This document shows positions 16,459 to 24,695 of a stretch of 64,000 nucleotides of DNA, one piece after another. Positions within the stretch are counted from its first letter, which is position 1. Every line of letters starts with the position of its first letter. The notes beneath the pieces were generated by a model. The model ran no database searches. It was not told the origin of the DNA and saw nothing but the letters and a program-made list of their open reading frames with translations. This DNA comes from Xanthomonas arboricola (lineage in GTDB: Bacteria > Pseudomonadota > Gammaproteobacteria > Xanthomonadales > Xanthomonadaceae), in contig NZ_MIGY01000003.1 of NCBI RefSeq assembly GCF_002940665.1, positions 310,001 through 374,000 on the forward strand, read 5' to 3'. A program made the position numbers and the translations under genes.

Positions 16459-17634
16459 ATGTCCGACATCGTCATCGTTGCTGCCAAACGCACTGCCATC
16501 GGCTCGTTTCTTGGTCAATTCAACGGTGTGCCGGCGCCGACGCTCGCCGCTGCAGCGATCCGCGGCGCGCTGGCGCAGTCCGGCGTCGCGCCGGCCGACA
16601 TTTCGGAAGTCATCGTTGGCTGCGTCCTGCCGGCCAACCTGGGCCAGGCGCCTGCACGGCAGGCCGCCATCGCCGCCGGTATTCCTACCTCGACCGGCGC
16701 CACCACCATCAACAAGGTATGCGGCTCGGGCATGAAGGCGATCATGTTCGGGCACGACCTGATCAAGGCCGGTTCGGCCAGCATCGTGGTCGCTGGCGGC
16801 ATGGAGTCGATGAGCAATGCACCGCATCTGCTACCCAATTCGCGCACCGGCAACCGCTACGGCAACTTCCAGGCGGTCGACCACATGGCCTGGGATGGTC
16901 TGACCAATCCCTACGACGGCCAGGCGATGGGCGTGTTCGGCGAGGCCACTGCCGAGAAGTTCGGTTTCAGCCGCGCCGATCAGGATGCGTTTGCGATCGC
17001 CTCGGTCGAACGTGCGCAGGCTGCGCAGCGCAGCGGTGCGTTCGCCGATGAAATCGTTCCGGTCGCGGTGGCCACGCGCAAGGGCGAGGTGGTCGTCGAC
17101 AGCGACGAGCAGCCCGGTAAATCAGACATCGCCAAGATCCCGACCCTGAAGCCGGCGTTCAAGAAGGACGGCAGCGTCACCGCCGCCAGTTCGTCGAGCA
17201 TCTCCGATGGCGCGGCGATCACCGTGCTCATGCGCGCAGACGAGGCGCAACGTCGTGGCATCGCACCATTGGCGCGCATCGTGGGCCATGTCACCCATTC
17301 GCAGGAACCTGAGTGGTTCACCACCGCGCCGGTCGCTGCGATCCAGACGTTGATCGGCAAGGTCGGCTGGCAATTGGACGAAGTGGACCTGTTTGAAATC
17401 AACGAAGCATTCGCGGTGGTGGCAATGACGCCGATCGCCGAGCCGGGCATTTCCCACGCGAAGGTCAACGTCAACGGCGGCGCTTGCGCATTGGGGCATC
17501 CGATCGGCGCTTCTGGCGCCCGCCTGGTGGTGACATTGGTGAATGCGTTGCGCATGCGCGGTGGCAAGCGCGGAATTGCGACTCTGTGCATCGGCGGCGG
17601 CGAGGCGACCGCCATCGCTATCGAATTGATTTAA
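16459..17634 (+). CDS. atoB: Acetyl-CoA C-acetyltransferase (thiolase)
   Basis: A 391-aa thiolase. The nucleophilic Cys lies in NKVCGSGMKA near residue 88. The second signature is EINEAFAVVAM near 313-323, and the third is GGACALGHPIGASGAR near 340-356 with the general-base His. The second catalytic Cys is in ATLCIGGGEATAI near 380. It condenses two acetyl-CoA or cleaves acetoacetyl-CoA. The start ATG 16459 gives the standard MSDIVIVAAKRTAIG. No polyhydroxyalkanoate or HMG genes are adjacent, so a biosynthetic or degradative role is not decided by context. Confidence 0.94.
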   Translation: MSDIVIVAAKRTAIGSFLGQFNGVPAPTLAAAAIRGALAQSGVAPADISEVIVGCVLPANLGQAPARQAAIAAGIPTSTGATTINKVCGSGMKAIMFGHDLIKAGSASIVVAGGMESMSNAPHLLPNSRTGNRYGNFQAVDHMAWDGLTNPYDGQAMGVFGEATAEKFGFSRADQDAFAIASVERAQAAQRSGAFADEIVPVAVATRKGEVVVDSDEQPGKSDIAKIPTLKPAFKKDGSVTAASSSSISDGAAITVLMRADEAQRRGIAPLARIVGHVTHSQEPEWFTTAPVAAIQTLIGKVGWQLDEVDLFEINEAFAVVAMTPIAEPGISHAKVNVNGGACALGHPIGASGARLVVTLVNALRMRGGKRGIATLCIGGGEATAIAIELI

Positions 17635-17756
17635 TTGTTTTTAACGGCGATTTTGCAAAACTGAATGCGCGCACGCTTGACACTGGTCTTTGGACCGTCA
17701 TCATGTCGGGGGCGCGCAATAGCGCGTTGCCTAATCTAACGACGAGGATTGAAACA

Positions 17757-18098
17757 ATGACCATTAACAAGCTGCTGATCGCAATGGCTCTGGGCCTGGC
17801 CCTGACCGCTTGCTCGAAGCCGGAACAGGCTCAGGACGCTGCTTCTTCGGCTAACGAAGCTGCTGCCGACGCTCAGACCGCTGCTGACCAGGCTGCTGCC
17901 TCGGGCTCGCAGTCGGCTGACGCCGCTCAGTCTGCTGCCAACACCGCTGCTGCTTCGGCTGACACCGCTGCTGACGCTGCCCAGGCTGCTTCCGGCGCTG
18001 CCACCGACGCTGCTGCCGAGCAGGCTGCCGACGCTGCCAAGACGGCTGAAGACACCGCCGAAGCCGCTAAGGACACCGCCGAAGAAGCCAAGAAGTAA
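17757..18098 (+). CDS. Ala-rich lipoprotein with GCT-biased codons
   Basis: A 113-aa predicted lipoprotein: signal peptide with lipobox LTAC (MTINKLLIAMALGLALTAC), then about 90 residues made almost only of Ala, Asp, Glu, Gln, Ser, Thr and Lys with A-A-x-x-A spacing. That fits a long amphipathic alanine-zipper helix, comparable in style to Lpp-type envelope lipoproteins. Alanine is coded mainly by GCT here, while the next gene and the rest of the window use GCC/GCG. The GAGGA ribosome site and a strong terminator support high expression. No enzymatic role is suggested. Confidence 0.85.
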   Translation: MTINKLLIAMALGLALTACSKPEQAQDAASSANEAAADAQTAADQAAASGSQSADAAQSAANTAAASADTAADAAQAASGAATDAAAEQAADAAKTAEDTAEAAKDTAEEAKK

Positions 18099-18125
18099 TC
18101 ACTTCTTAGCTCCAAGCGAGTTCGG

Positions 18126-18154
18126 AAAAAGCCGCTGGTCTCCAGCGGCTTTTT
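18126..18154 (+). terminator. Intrinsic terminator
   Basis: GCCGCTGG (18131-18138) pairs with CCAGCGGC (18142-18149) around TCT. AAAAA precedes and TTTTTCTTT follows. It lies 30 nt after the Ala-rich lipoprotein gene. Confidence 0.92.
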
Positions 18155-18336
18155 CTTTGCCTGCGATTTACCGGTGATGGGCTGCGTCGCCGGCCAGCCG
18201 TCGAACCCGTGCCGTGTCAGGACATGTACAACGCATGCCGCCAACTGGCTGAACGGACAACAGCACATTGACGCCGGCTGCATCCGGCCCTGCATAAGCT
18301 CCGCCTTCCAACACCGGAACAGGAACAGGACCACCC

Positions 18337-18663
18337 ATGAAGACGATCCGCATGCTGTCGTTGAGCGCCATCGCCACTTTCACTCTCGCCGCTTGCCAAG
18401 GCCCCGACGCTGAGCAGGCGCAACGCGACGCCGCCTCCGCTGCCAAGCATGCGGCGGCGGCGACCGAACAAGCCGCCGATCGCGCCGCCGTGCAGGCCAA
18501 GGCCGCCACAGCCGATGCACGCGTGGCAGCACGCGAACTGGCCGCCGACGCGAGCCGCGCAACCGCCAATGCCGCGGACGCCACCGCAGACAAGACCCGC
18601 GAGATGGCTAACAAGGCCGAGCAGAACGCCGACAAGCACGACGCTGAACATCCGCAGCGCTGA
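18337..18663 (+). CDS. Second Ala-rich lipoprotein
   Basis: A 108-aa predicted lipoprotein with the signal MKTIRMLSLSAIATFTLAAC (lipobox LAAC), followed by a long Ala/Asp/Lys/Glu/Gln helix such as ATADARVAARELAADASRA. It has the same overall build as the gene 0.6 kb upstream and is probably a diverged relative, but it uses GCC/GCG alanine codons. AGGA-type ribosome signals are weak. It is likely an envelope structural or stress lipoprotein; the role is unknown. Confidence 0.8.
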   Translation: MKTIRMLSLSAIATFTLAACQGPDAEQAQRDAASAAKHAAAATEQAADRAAVQAKAATADARVAARELAADASRATANAADATADKTREMANKAEQNADKHDAEHPQR

Positions 18664-18779
18664 TCGACCGCGTGACCGTGTCGACACTTTGCAGACGCGC
18701 CGGCCACTTTGCGCCGGCGCGTTCGCTTCCTGCCACCGGCGACCTCGTGTTGTCCATGCTGGCACGCTAGCATCCGCCC

Positions 18780-20489
18780 ATGCCTGCCTCCTTTACCGTG
18801 CGCCGCCGCAACCAGCTGGCGCTGGTCTTTTCCGCGCTGGTCTTCATTGCCATCGGCGCCGGCATCTTCGTCGGCGCACGCCGCTCGCTGGCCGATGCTG
18901 CCTGGGTGTCCCATACGCATGAAGTGATCGGCCGGATCGATGAGATCCAGGCGCGCGTGCTGGACGCCGAATCGGCGCAGCGCGGTTTTCTGCTGACCGG
19001 CAACGATGCCTATCTGCTGGACTATCAGGCCAGCGTCGAGCGCCTGCCAATCCTGCTCGGCAACCTGCGTCGCCTGATTGCCGACAACCCCGCTCAGGTG
19101 CAGAACCTGGATACCTTGCGGCGGTTGGTGGAGATGCGACTGCAGCAGATCCAGCACGTGCTCGACGTATACGTGCAGGACGGTCTGGAGCCCGCGCGTG
19201 CCGGCATCCGGCAGAGCGCCTTCCGCACCACCAGTGCGATCCGCGAGCAAGCGCTGACCATGGTGCAACGCGAGCAGGAATTGTTGGTGCAACGTGCAGA
19301 AAGCAGCCGGCGCAGTGCGGCCTTGTTGCTGGCGCTGGCACTGGCCGGCATCCCGTTCGGACTGGCGGTGGTCGGCACCGTCTATGCCTTGCTGATGCGC
19401 GAACTGCGGCATCGCTCGCAGGCCGAGAAACTGGCAGCGCAGGCCATTGGCGAGTTGGGCGACAGCGTCGTCGCGCTGCAACGCAGTACTGCCGATCTCA
19501 ACCTGCTCAGCCGCTATACCGGCTTGCTGCAAAGCTGCATCAGCGCAGAAGAGGCGCTGGTGGTGACCAGCCGCACCTTGGCCAGCCTGCTGCCGGGCGT
19601 TTCCGGAAGCGTGTATCTGCTGCGCTCCTCACAGGATCGCGCTGAGGCGATCAGTCACTGGGGCGAGCCGCTGGTGCACAGTGCGCCGCATCTTCTGCCT
19701 GAACAGTGCTGGGCGCTGCGCCGTGGCCAACCGCACATCATCGACGACCTGAGCCGGGACGCACCGTGTGCGCATATCGGCGCGCCTAAGCACGACACCT
19801 GCGTCACCACCGCATGCCTGCCGATGTCCGCGCAAGGCACCCAACTCGGATTCCTGTTCTTGTCTTCGACGGGTCCGGGGCCGATGCCACGTCTGGAGAT
19901 CGCCGAGGCGGCCGCCGAACAGCTGTCGCTGGCACTGAGCAATCTGCGCCTGCGCGAATCGCTGCGCAGGCAGTCGATTCGCGACCCACTGACCGGGTTG
20001 TACAACCGCCGCTATCTGGAAGAATCGCTCAGCCACGAACTGGCGCGTTGCGCACGCCGTGGCCTGCCGTTGTCGGTGCTGATGCTGGACGTGGACCACT
20101 TCAAGCAATTCAACGACAGCCAGGGGCATGCCGGCGGCGATCTGCTGCTGGCGGCGCTGGGCGAGTTGCTGCTGACCCGGCTGCGTGCCGAAGACGTCGC
20201 CTGCCGCTACGGAGGCGAAGAGTTCACGGTCATTCTTCCCGAGGCCGATGGCGTCCAGGCACTGCGTGTGGCCGAGGACATTCGCGGCTATATCGCGGCC
20301 CTGGCAGTCAGCGACGGCCTGCGCTCGTTGCCGCGGGTGACGGCCTCAATCGGCGTGGCCAGCTTTCCGGCCGATGGTGAGTTGGCTGCGAGCCTGCTCC
20401 AGAAAGCCGATGCGGCCTTGTATGTCGCCAAGCATGGCGGCCGCAACCGGGTCGAGCGGCATGGCGCTGCCACGCACGCGCCGGACTGA
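18780..20489 (+). CDS. Membrane GAF-GGDEF diguanylate cyclase
   Basis: A 569-aa signalling protein. A transmembrane helix at about 13-33 and a second near 180-203 enclose a periplasmic CHASE3-like helical sensor, with the typical ESAQRGFLLTGNDAYL near 62. A cytosolic coiled coil leads to a GAF-like domain (about 245-400), then a GGDEF domain (about 410-560). The active site is intact as YGGEEFTVILPEADG. An inhibitory I-site, RAED (RxxD), is placed exactly five residues before GGEEF. It should therefore make cyclic di-GMP with product feedback. Start ATG 18780. The signal sensed is unknown. Confidence 0.94.
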   Translation: MPASFTVRRRNQLALVFSALVFIAIGAGIFVGARRSLADAAWVSHTHEVIGRIDEIQARVLDAESAQRGFLLTGNDAYLLDYQASVERLPILLGNLRRLIADNPAQVQNLDTLRRLVEMRLQQIQHVLDVYVQDGLEPARAGIRQSAFRTTSAIREQALTMVQREQELLVQRAESSRRSAALLLALALAGIPFGLAVVGTVYALLMRELRHRSQAEKLAAQAIGELGDSVVALQRSTADLNLLSRYTGLLQSCISAEEALVVTSRTLASLLPGVSGSVYLLRSSQDRAEAISHWGEPLVHSAPHLLPEQCWALRRGQPHIIDDLSRDAPCAHIGAPKHDTCVTTACLPMSAQGTQLGFLFLSSTGPGPMPRLEIAEAAAEQLSLALSNLRLRESLRRQSIRDPLTGLYNRRYLEESLSHELARCARRGLPLSVLMLDVDHFKQFNDSQGHAGGDLLLAALGELLLTRLRAEDVACRYGGEEFTVILPEADGVQALRVAEDIRGYIAALAVSDGLRSLPRVTASIGVASFPADGELAASLLQKADAALYVAKHGGRNRVERHGAATHAPD

Positions 20490-20585
20490 GCAGGCGCGCC
20501 ATCGACGTCGGTTTGCGTAATCGGTCACACAAAAGATCGGTTCACGCGGCGATAGTCGGTTTTGACCCCCCAGCGAGGCAGTCCG

Positions 20586-21143
20586 ATGTCGATGTGGCGC
20601 GATCAAGCTCCCAACAAGAAAGACGGCGTTCCCGCAGCGCCTGAGGTCCCGGCTGCCGATGGGCGGCTGTTTACTGCCGAGGCCAGCCCGACGCCGCCAG
20701 TCCCTGCAGCCGCGCCACCAAGCGCAACGCCCGCCGCGGCCACACCGCAGCGGCATAGCGAGGCCAAGGAATCGCTGATTGCCGCCGACATCAGCATCGA
20801 AGGCAAGATCGAGGGCGCCGGCCACGTGCGTCTGGCCGGTCGCTTCAAGGGCGATGTCAACGTCAAGGGCGATCTCACCATCGAGCGCGGCGCCAAGCTC
20901 AACGGCGGGGTGCGCGCCAACACGGTGATCATTGCCGGAGAGCTGGAGGGCAATATCGAATCGGCCGCGCAGGTGGAGCTGCAGACCTCCGGCGTGCTGG
21001 TCGGCGACGTCAAGGCCGGCAGCCTGACCGTGGCCTCGGGGGCGCGCATGCGCGGCCAGGCCGATTTCGGCTGGGGCGAGGACACCGGCAAACCGGTCGG
21101 TGCAGCCAAGCCGGTCGTCAGCGGAGACAACGACGCCACATGA
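20586..21143 (+). CDS. Bactofilin (polymer-forming cytoskeletal protein)
   Basis: A 185-aa protein with a Pro/Ala-rich disordered N-terminus (to about 60), then a bactofilin right-handed beta-helix (about 65-165) recognisable by ISIEGKIEGAGHVRLAGRFKG, then GDLTIERGAKLNGG and GVLVGDVKAGSLTV. Bactofilins polymerise without nucleotide and organise cell-envelope enzymes. ATG 20586 follows a purine-rich stretch, and an upstream in-frame ATG at 20562 is less likely. Its stop overlaps the next gene's start by 4 nt (21140-21143). Confidence 0.92.
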   Translation: MSMWRDQAPNKKDGVPAAPEVPAADGRLFTAEASPTPPVPAAAPPSATPAAATPQRHSEAKESLIAADISIEGKIEGAGHVRLAGRFKGDVNVKGDLTIERGAKLNGGVRANTVIIAGELEGNIESAAQVELQTSGVLVGDVKAGSLTVASGARMRGQADFGWGEDTGKPVGAAKPVVSGDNDAT

Positions 21144-21505
21144 GTGCGCCCCGCCCGGGCACGCCCGGTGCCACGCGCAGCTGCCCGCACTGCAAGGCGA
21201 CGATTCTGGAAAGCGCCAGCGTCTGCCCTGCGTGCAGGCATCACCTGCGCCTCGACTCGGCCGCGGCGCAGCACGCACAGCCGGCACCGATCGTGCCGCT
21301 CAAGGTCGATGGCACCATTCGCCATCCTGCCGATGGCGATCCATGGGAATACACCGTGGTGGTGGTGGTGCGTAACGGCAAGGGCGAAGAGATTCGGCGC
21401 CAGATCGTGGATGTCGGCGCGATGCAGCGCGGCGAAGAACGCGGCTTTACGCTGGCGGTGGAGGCGACAGCGGTGCGTGTGCCTGGGCGGCGGTCGCGGC
21501 ATTAG
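21140..21505 (+). CDS. Zinc-ribbon protein coupled to bactofilin
   Basis: A 121-aa protein beginning with a four-Cys zinc ribbon (CPHCKATILESASVCPAC, Cys at about 15, 18, 29 and 32). A small all-beta domain follows (DPWEYTVVVVVRNGKGEEI) that resembles a fibronectin/CARDB-like strand set. Its ATG lies inside the bactofilin stop (ATGA), so the two are translationally coupled and may work together. I know no named function. It may be an accessory subunit of the bactofilin polymer. Confidence 0.8.
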   Translation: MSAPRPGTPGATRSCPHCKATILESASVCPACRHHLRLDSAAAQHAQPAPIVPLKVDGTIRHPADGDPWEYTVVVVVRNGKGEEIRRQIVDVGAMQRGEERGFTLAVEATAVRVPGRRSRH

Positions 21506-21511
21506 GGTGCT

Positions 21512-21582
21512 GGGATTGGGGATTGGGGATTGGGGATTGTGAATCGGGAATCGGGAATCGGGAATCGGGAATCGGGAATCGG
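21512..21582. repeat. Tandem heptamer array
   Basis: Four perfect GGGATTG units (21512-21539), one T, then six perfect GAATCGG units (21541-21582). It starts 7 nt after the zinc-ribbon gene. The same motifs recur, in looser form, at 35.5-35.7, 36.2-36.3 and 42.4-42.5 kb. Perfect tandem heptamers are prone to copy-number change. Confidence 0.95.
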
Positions 21583-21853
21583 CGTGGATGATGCGGGCCA
21601 GCGCCTGCGTGGGTGTTCGATTTCCGAGTCTTGACGGATTATTCCGATGCGGAACGGTGCGAGGTATCGGCGTGCGTGCTGCATTGAAGGCCAGCTCACG
21701 CCACGCCAGGCGCTTGATCGATTCATTGGCCTTGCATTGATCGCGCATTGGCTCGATTAGCGATTGCGATCTGCAGGCCTTGCCGCACCGGTGCACCGAG
21801 GCATGCCATTCCCATTCTCAGGATCTGCACACCGGCTTGGCCAGAGTTGCCGC
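21583..21853. other. Gap before the DNA-repair operon
   Basis: About 270 bases between the heptamer array and the exonuclease gene with no convincing reading frame on either strand. The promoter of the repair operon must lie here, but I could not pick a clear -35/-10 pair. Confidence 0.4.
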
Positions 21854-22864
21854 ATGCGCAACGGCAACGAACAACTTGGCGATCTGGTGGTGCTTGGCCC
21901 CGAAGGCCTGTATTGCCCGCAGGGCGATTTCCATATCGATCCCTGGCGGCCGGTGGCGCGTGCGGTGATCACCCACGGACACGGCGACCACGCGCGCGGC
22001 GGAATGGGCGAATACCATTGCACGCACGAAAGTCTGCCGATCCTGCAGTGGCGCCTGGGCGAGCAGGTCTATCACACGCATGCCGACGGTGAAGCGTTCG
22101 ATCTGGGACGTGCGCGGGTGTCGTTGCATCCGGCCGGACATGTGCTCGGCTCGGCGCAGGTGCGCATCGAGGTGGATGGCGAAGTCTGGGTTGCCTCGGG
22201 CGACTACAAACGCCAGCACGACCCCACCTGCAAACCGTTCGAAGTAGTGCCCTGCGACACCTTCATCACCGAGGCGACCTTCGGGCTGCCGGTGTATCGC
22301 TGGCCGGACACCTCCGACGTGGCCGCCGACATCGTCGCCTGGCGCCACGAATGCGCCGCGCGGGGCGAGGCGGCCATCCTGTACTGCTATGCCTTGGGCA
22401 AGGCGCAACGCGTGCTGGCCGAATTGCGCGCCTGGGACACGCAACCGGCGTTGCTGCATGGTGCGATCGCGGTGGGCGTGGAGGTGTATCGTCAGGCCGG
22501 CATCCCGATGCTGGACACCCAACCGGTCAGCGAGCACGCGCGTGGCGCCGACTATGCCGGGCAATTGGTGCTAGCGCCGCCATCGGCGGCGGGCAGCGCC
22601 TGGATCCGTCGCTTCCGGCATGCGCAACAGGGCTTCGCATCGGGCTGGATGCGCATTCGCGGCAATCGCCGTCGGCGCAATTACGACCGCGGCTTTGTGG
22701 TCTCCGATCATGCCGATTGGCCTGACCTGCTGCGCACCATCGAAGACACCGGCGCACGGCGGGTGATTGCCACCCACGGCAATACCGACGCGTTGATCCA
22801 GCACCTGCTGGAACGCGGCGTGGCTGCCGAGGCCTTCCGTACCGATTTCGGAGCCGAGGAATGA
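21854..22864 (+). CDS. Ligase-associated DNA exonuclease (metallo-beta-lactamase fold)
   Basis: A 336-aa metallo-beta-lactamase/beta-CASP-like nuclease. The metal site is ITHGHGDHARGG near residue 38, a further His is at HPAGHVLGSAQ near 92, and SGDYKRQHDP and SDHADW follow. This matches the exonuclease that is co-coded with an ATP-dependent ligase and an Lhr-type helicase in many proteobacteria. It would process DNA ends in a repair pathway. Start ATG 21854; upstream in-frame ATGs at 21764 and 21803 are less likely. Its stop overlaps the following small ORF by 4 nt. Confidence 0.9.
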   Translation: MRNGNEQLGDLVVLGPEGLYCPQGDFHIDPWRPVARAVITHGHGDHARGGMGEYHCTHESLPILQWRLGEQVYHTHADGEAFDLGRARVSLHPAGHVLGSAQVRIEVDGEVWVASGDYKRQHDPTCKPFEVVPCDTFITEATFGLPVYRWPDTSDVAADIVAWRHECAARGEAAILYCYALGKAQRVLAELRAWDTQPALLHGAIAVGVEVYRQAGIPMLDTQPVSEHARGADYAGQLVLAPPSAAGSAWIRRFRHAQQGFASGWMRIRGNRRRRNYDRGFVVSDHADWPDLLRTIEDTGARRVIATHGNTDALIQHLLERGVAAEAFRTDFGAEE

Positions 22865-23094
22865 ACCCCTTGCCTGCACGTCGTTATGCGCGCGCGCGCC
22901 CACGGATCCGTTTGACCGGTGCGCTCGCGTTCCGTCGCCATGCATTGGCATTTCGCGTGCACCGCGCACTGCCGGCGGCGGTGATCGGACCGCCACGGCC
23001 TTACCGGCGCCCGCGCTGTCTGGGCGCATTTACCCGGCGCGCGCTGGAGCTGCGTGCTGCCGACAACCGCAGCAACCTGCAGGGCCCGGCGTGA
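22861..23094 (+). CDS. Small Arg-rich ORF inside the DNA-repair operon
   Basis: A 77-aa open frame that starts in an ATGA overlap with the exonuclease stop (22861-22864) and ends in a GTGA overlap with the ligase start (23091-23094). It fills the gap between two coupled genes exactly. The product is very basic: roughly a quarter of residues are Arg, in clusters such as ARRYARARPRIRL and PPRPYRRPRCLGAFTRR. Charge and size suit a nucleic-acid-binding peptide, or the frame may exist mainly to keep ribosomes moving from one gene to the next. I recognise no family. Real translation is likely; a function is inference. Confidence 0.55.
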   Translation: MNPLPARRYARARPRIRLTGALAFRRHALAFRVHRALPAAVIGPPRPYRRPRCLGAFTRRALELRAADNRSNLQGPA

Positions 23095-24695
23095 AGCGAT
23101 TTGCCGCGCTGTACCGCACTCTGGATCGCAGCACCGGCACGCTCGACAAGCGTGCGGCCCTGGTCGCCTATTTCAGCAGCGCGCCGCCGTTCGATGCGGC
23201 GTGGGCGCTATACCTGCTGGCCGGTGGCAAGGTGGCCAGCACGCGCATGCGCATCGCCAGCAGCGGCGAACTGCGCGAATGGATCACCGACACCGCCGGC
23301 ATCGCCGACTGGCTGGTGGCCGACAGCTACGACCATGTCGGCGATCTGGCCGAGACCTTGGCCTTGTTGCTGGATGACCCGACCACCGAAGCGGCCGATC
23401 TGCCGTTGGCCGAGTGGATCGAACAGCGGTTGCTGCCGATCGCCAACCAGGACGTGGAGGTGCGCAAGGCCTGCATCGTGCAGGCGTGGCGCAGCCTGGC
23501 CTTCGACGAGCGCCTGGTCTTCAACAAGCTGCTGACCGGGGCCCTGCGCGTGGGCGTGTCACAGCGACTGGTACAGCAGGCCCTGGCGGAAATGTCCGGG
23601 GTAGAGATCGCGCGCATTGCGCAGCGCATGCTCGGCAGCTGGCGGCCGCATCCGGGCTATCTGGCCACCCTGCTGACCGCCGAAGAACTGCCCGGCGATC
23701 GTCAACAGCCCTATCCGTTCTTTCTCGCATCGCCACTCGAGGCCGAGGTCGAGACGCTGGGCACGGTCGCTGACTGGTTGCTGGAATGGAAGTGGGACGG
23801 CATTCGCCTGCAGCTGATCCGACGGGCGGGCGACGCGGCGTTGTGGTCGCGTGGCGAGGAACGTCTGGATGGCCGTTTTCCGGAGATCGAACAGGCCGCG
23901 CTGCAGTTGCCCGACGGCACCGTCATCGATGGCGAGCTGCTGGCCTGGCAACCGGAGCAACCCTTGCCGATGCCGTTCACCGCCTTGCAAACGCGTATCC
24001 AGCGGCTCAAGCCCGGGCCGAAGACATTGGCGGCGGCGCCGGCGCGCGTGGCCGCCTACGATCTGCTCGAGCTGGATGGCGAGGATTTACGCGAGCGCCC
24101 CTTGCAGGAGCGTCGCGCATTGCTGGAAGGCGTGCTGACCACGCTCGCCGACCCGCGTATTGTCGCCTCGCCACTGGTGCAGGCCGGCGACTGGCAGGCG
24201 GCGGCGCAAGTGCGCCTGGATGCACGCGAACGCGGTGTCGAAGGACTGATGCTCAAGCGTGCCAACTCGACCTACCAGTCGGGCCGCCGACGCGGCGACT
24301 GGTGGAAATGGAAGATCGACCCGCTCACCATCGATGCGGTGCTGCTGTACGCGCAAGCCGGCCATGGCCGGCGCAGCACGCTGTATACCGACTACACCTT
24401 CGGGCTGTGGCACGAGGGCCAGCTGGTGCCGATCGCCAAGGCCTACTCGGGTCTGGACGACAAGGAGATCCTGCAACTGGATCGCTGGATCCGCGCCAAT
24501 ACCACCGAGCGCTTCGGCCCGGTGCGTGCGGTCACCGCGCATCATGTCTTCGAACTGGGGTTCGAAGCGGTCAACCGCAGCGCGCGGCACAAATCCGGCA
24601 TTGCGGTGCGTTTTCCGCGCATTCTGCGCTGGCGGCACGACAAACCGATGCGCGAGGCCGATCACCTGAGCAGCCTGCAGGCGCTGGCACGGTGA
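23091..24695 (+). CDS. ATP-dependent DNA ligase of the Lhr/exonuclease cluster
   Basis: A 534-aa ligase starting at GTG 23091. The nucleotidyl-transfer motif I is LEWKWDGIRLQ near residue 230 (KxDG with the adenylated Lys). Further motifs are RGEERLDGRFPEI (III-like), DGELLAW near 282, EGLMLKRANSTYQSGRR (IV/V) and WWKWKIDPLTIDAV. An N-terminal DNA-binding domain precedes the catalytic core, and an OB domain follows. It would seal nicks in repair, apart from the NAD-dependent LigA. GTGA overlaps join it to the ORF before and the helicase after. Confidence 0.94.
   Translation: MKRFAALYRTLDRSTGTLDKRAALVAYFSSAPPFDAAWALYLLAGGKVASTRMRIASSGELREWITDTAGIADWLVADSYDHVGDLAETLALLLDDPTTEAADLPLAEWIEQRLLPIANQDVEVRKACIVQAWRSLAFDERLVFNKLLTGALRVGVSQRLVQQALAEMSGVEIARIAQRMLGSWRPHPGYLATLLTAEELPGDRQQPYPFFLASPLEAEVETLGTVADWLLEWKWDGIRLQLIRRAGDAALWSRGEERLDGRFPEIEQAALQLPDGTVIDGELLAWQPEQPLPMPFTALQTRIQRLKPGPKTLAAAPARVAAYDLLELDGEDLRERPLQERRALLEGVLTTLADPRIVASPLVQAGDWQAAAQVRLDARERGVEGLMLKRANSTYQSGRRRGDWWKWKIDPLTIDAVLLYAQAGHGRRSTLYTDYTFGLWHEGQLVPIAKAYSGLDDKEILQLDRWIRANTTERFGPVRAVTAHHVFELGFEAVNRSARHKSGIAVRFPRILRWRHDKPMREADHLSSLQALAR

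Noticed and set aside
21512-21582. Possible CRISPR-like array
   Set aside because: Units are contiguous 7-mers without spacers, and no cas genes are present.
23786-24691. Upstream extension of the helicase frame into the ligase gene
   Set aside because: The ligase is real in its own frame up to 24695. The helicase family start fits GTG 24692 with a GTGA overlap.
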